Assembly (NCBI GenBank): GCA_003354225.1
Contig: PIVH01000192.1
Coordinates: 1 to 7,133, forward strand
Source of the DNA: Globobulimina sp.
Taxonomy: Eukaryota > Foraminifera > Rotaliida
DNA length: 7,133 nt
Direction of reading: 5' to 3'
A program made the translations under genes and the position numbers. Positions 5,510-7,133 of the stretch are shown in pieces; position 1 is the first letter of the stretch; the number at the start of each line of letters is the position of its first letter. Below the pieces are notes generated by a model, which was not told the DNA's origin, did not search any database, and was given only the letters and a program-made list of their open reading frames with translations.

Positions 5510-7133
5510 ATGACATCGTTTACTTTGGTCGATTTGTTGTATATTGTGATTATTGCGATTCCCGCGGCCAACAATGGCATGATAGTTCACACACAATATG
5601 GTGATATCGAAGGGGAAGTGAACAATATTGGTGTGGCCCAATTTAAGAAAATACCATATGCGAAGGCACCAATAGATGATTTACGGTGGGCTCCACCACG
5701 AGAAGCAGAGACATGGTCAGATACTTTAGATGCGAAAGAACAGGACGTATGTTATGTATTTGTAATATACGGTACAAATAATGTAATAAAAAAATATATA
5801 ATAAGGTACCTTCATGTTTACAAGGCTGTGTCCCAAAGGATTGTCCCTTTGAATCTGAAGATTGTTTATATTTAAATATATGGACGCCTGTAGATGCCCA
5901 TTATGGCTCCAATTATGCCGTAATTGTGTGGATCCATGGCGGCAACTTCCATGCCGGAGAAGGCGATGACGAATTGAATGATCCTTCCAATTTTATCAAA
6001 AATATTGGTGAGTTAATCTTTGTTAACATTCATTACCGGGTTGGTATAATGGGCTTTTTTTATGATAATACATTTGGAACTGGCTTGCGTGGCAACTATG
6101 GCTTTCTCGATCAGTCATTAGCAATAAAATGGGTCTATCAAAATATTGACAGGTTTGGCGGCGATAAGGATAACATTGTAATTGCCGGTGATTCGTCGGG
6201 CGCTGTGGCAGTGTCACTGCATTTATTATTTGCTGCTCAATATATCAAAGCCGGCATCATGCATTCACCGCATGTCATGACTCCATTGCGAGACCCAAAG
6301 ACATGGTATGATGTCCCTCAACAATTCAGCAAACTCATCAATTGCAGTCATGCGGAGACGGACTCTGACCATTTATTAGATTGTTGGCGCTCTGTCGATG
6401 GCTATGAAATTTTAGCGGTGCAATTGTCTGAATCCGCGTGGCCAAATGGCGCATTGTCAACGAATTGGGCATCAAATGTGCCATGGACTCCTACCGTACA
6501 CACCGCGTTGTTGCCAAATCAACCAATTCATGAATGGCGGAAAGCCGATGTCGAGACGCCGCCATTTATCATTGGCAACACCAAAGATGAAGCTTTTTAT
6601 GCCGTGGATCCTCGATTCGAAGCGTACTATGATTATGCAACATTATTTTGGCAGACCAGCGCTATGTGGATGGACCAAGAAATCGCGGCGCAGGTTTTGG
6701 GGTTTTATGGCGTTTCAGAGGAGAGCACGTATTCCGGAAGGAGTTATTTATACGATTATGGTGAGATAGTTACAACAAACCAAAGACATTTATTATTATA
6801 ATTTTGATGTTGTGGACCAAGAATTGTTCACAAATGTATTATGGGCCTCGGCTGACAATTTTGGAGCGTGTTTTGATAAAACGTGCCATTTCACAGATAT
6901 TCCATATTTATTTACACCGCCAATATTTACAGAGAATAACTTATTTGACGCTGACACACTTAGCATTGGATTGGAAATGCAAAGGTTGTGGGCAAATTAT
7001 GCTAAACAATTAAATCCGAATGGCAATGGCTACCATGTTTGGCCGCGGTACAGCAATAAACGAAATGTGCGGTTTAATTTTTTAAGTATTGCTGGCGTCG
7101 ATGAGTTTGTGGCAAAGTCAACAGTGCTTCGTC
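5510..7133 (+). CDS. Secreted type-B carboxylesterase (alpha/beta hydrolase), 3'-truncated
   Basis: This is a cholinesterase/carboxylesterase-family serine hydrolase that cleaves carboxylic esters, with a signal peptide (about 1-23, LLYIVIIAIPAAN). Exon 1 (5510-5746) holds the YGDIEGE and FKKIPYAKAP motifs of the family N-terminus. After a 59-nt intron, exon 2 (from 5806) gives PFESEDCLYLNIW, the oxyanion-hole HGG (123-125), the nucleophile elbow GDSSG with Ser209, and Glu341 in NTKDEAFY. The catalytic His follows at 6887-6889 (TCHFTDIPYLF), but in a different frame; the switch lies between 6760 and 6788. The last part reads MQRLWANYAKQLNPN and runs off the edge. The segment between Glu and His looks shorter than usual, and the family's T-D-x-x-F-x-C stretch is not evident. 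All three catalytic residues are present, so activity is plausible if the break is a splice or sequence artefact. The middle of this gene is visibly more GC-rich than its neighbours. Confidence 0.93.
5747..5805 (+). other. Short GT-AG intron (59 nt) in the esterase
   Basis: Donor GTATGT at 5747 and acceptor AATAAG ending at 5805, phase 0. Removal joins KEQD to VPSCLQGC, recreating the cysteine-containing loop before the SEDCLYLN motif. The interior is strongly AT-rich. Retaining it leads to a stop and loses the family alignment. Confidence 0.85.
6761..6787 (+). other. Frame break in esterase: tiny intron or single-base indel
   Basis: The exon-2 frame stops at 6799-6801 while homology continues one base ahead from about 6786. 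A GTGAGA donor at 6761 and AAAG acceptor at 6785 give a 25-nt intron in correct phase. Alternatively one extra base near 6787 lets TTNQR run directly into IYYYNFDVV, the strand that precedes the catalytic His loop. A 61-nt intron to 6821 is also in phase and closer in size to the other introns, but removes that strand. Confidence 0.5.

Noticed and set aside
5926-6801. Esterase as an independent gene starting at 5926
   Set aside because: 5926 is GTG in the middle of the conserved strand before HGG; homology continues upstream to 5806 and into exon 1.
1-7133. Operon or bacterial origin
   Set aside because: Short GT-AG introns, PRP38, secretory sequons and alternating strands all fit nuclear eukaryotic DNA.

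Overview
This window is AT-rich, intron-poor nuclear DNA, most likely from a free-living or parasitic single-celled eukaryote. Three points show it is eukaryotic: a clear PRP38-type splicing factor with an RS tail, short GT-AG introns, and secretory proteins with N-glycosylation sequons. Start codons have no Shine-Dalgarno sites, and AATAAA signals follow several stops. TAA and TGA both end clear genes, so the standard code fits. I cannot place the species from sequence alone.

The layout is compact: eight genes with 45 to 265 bp between them. From left to right: (1) the 3' end of a cytosolic-type sulfotransferase, forward, 1-562, read in three successive frames; (2) a secreted ependymin-related-like protein, forward, 717-1346; (3) a three-repeat MIR-domain (SDF2-like) protein, reverse, 1555-2163; (4) a two-exon protein with two PH-fold (WH1/RanBD-like) domains, forward, 2209-3431, divergent from gene 3 across only 45 bp; (5) PRP38, reverse, 3526-4212; (6) a small, heavily glycosylated, cysteine-rich secreted protein, forward, 4283-4696, divergent from PRP38 across 70 bp; (7) a three-segment membrane protein, forward, 4962-5318, whose frame may continue to 5457; (8) a secreted type-B carboxylesterase, forward, 5510 to beyond the window, with one clear 59-nt intron and a later frame break.

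The genes do not form a pathway. This reads as ordinary eukaryotic gene order, with housekeeping genes (PRP38, MIR protein) between secreted or membrane proteins and conjugation/hydrolysis enzymes. I see no mobile element, tRNA, rRNA, CRISPR array or viral gene. The points most worth a second look are the perfect 9-bp dyad in the 45-bp divergent promoter, the tandem PH-fold protein, the ependymin-like protein outside an obvious animal context, and frame breaks in three of the eight genes, which could be sequence errors, decay, recoding or missed tiny introns.
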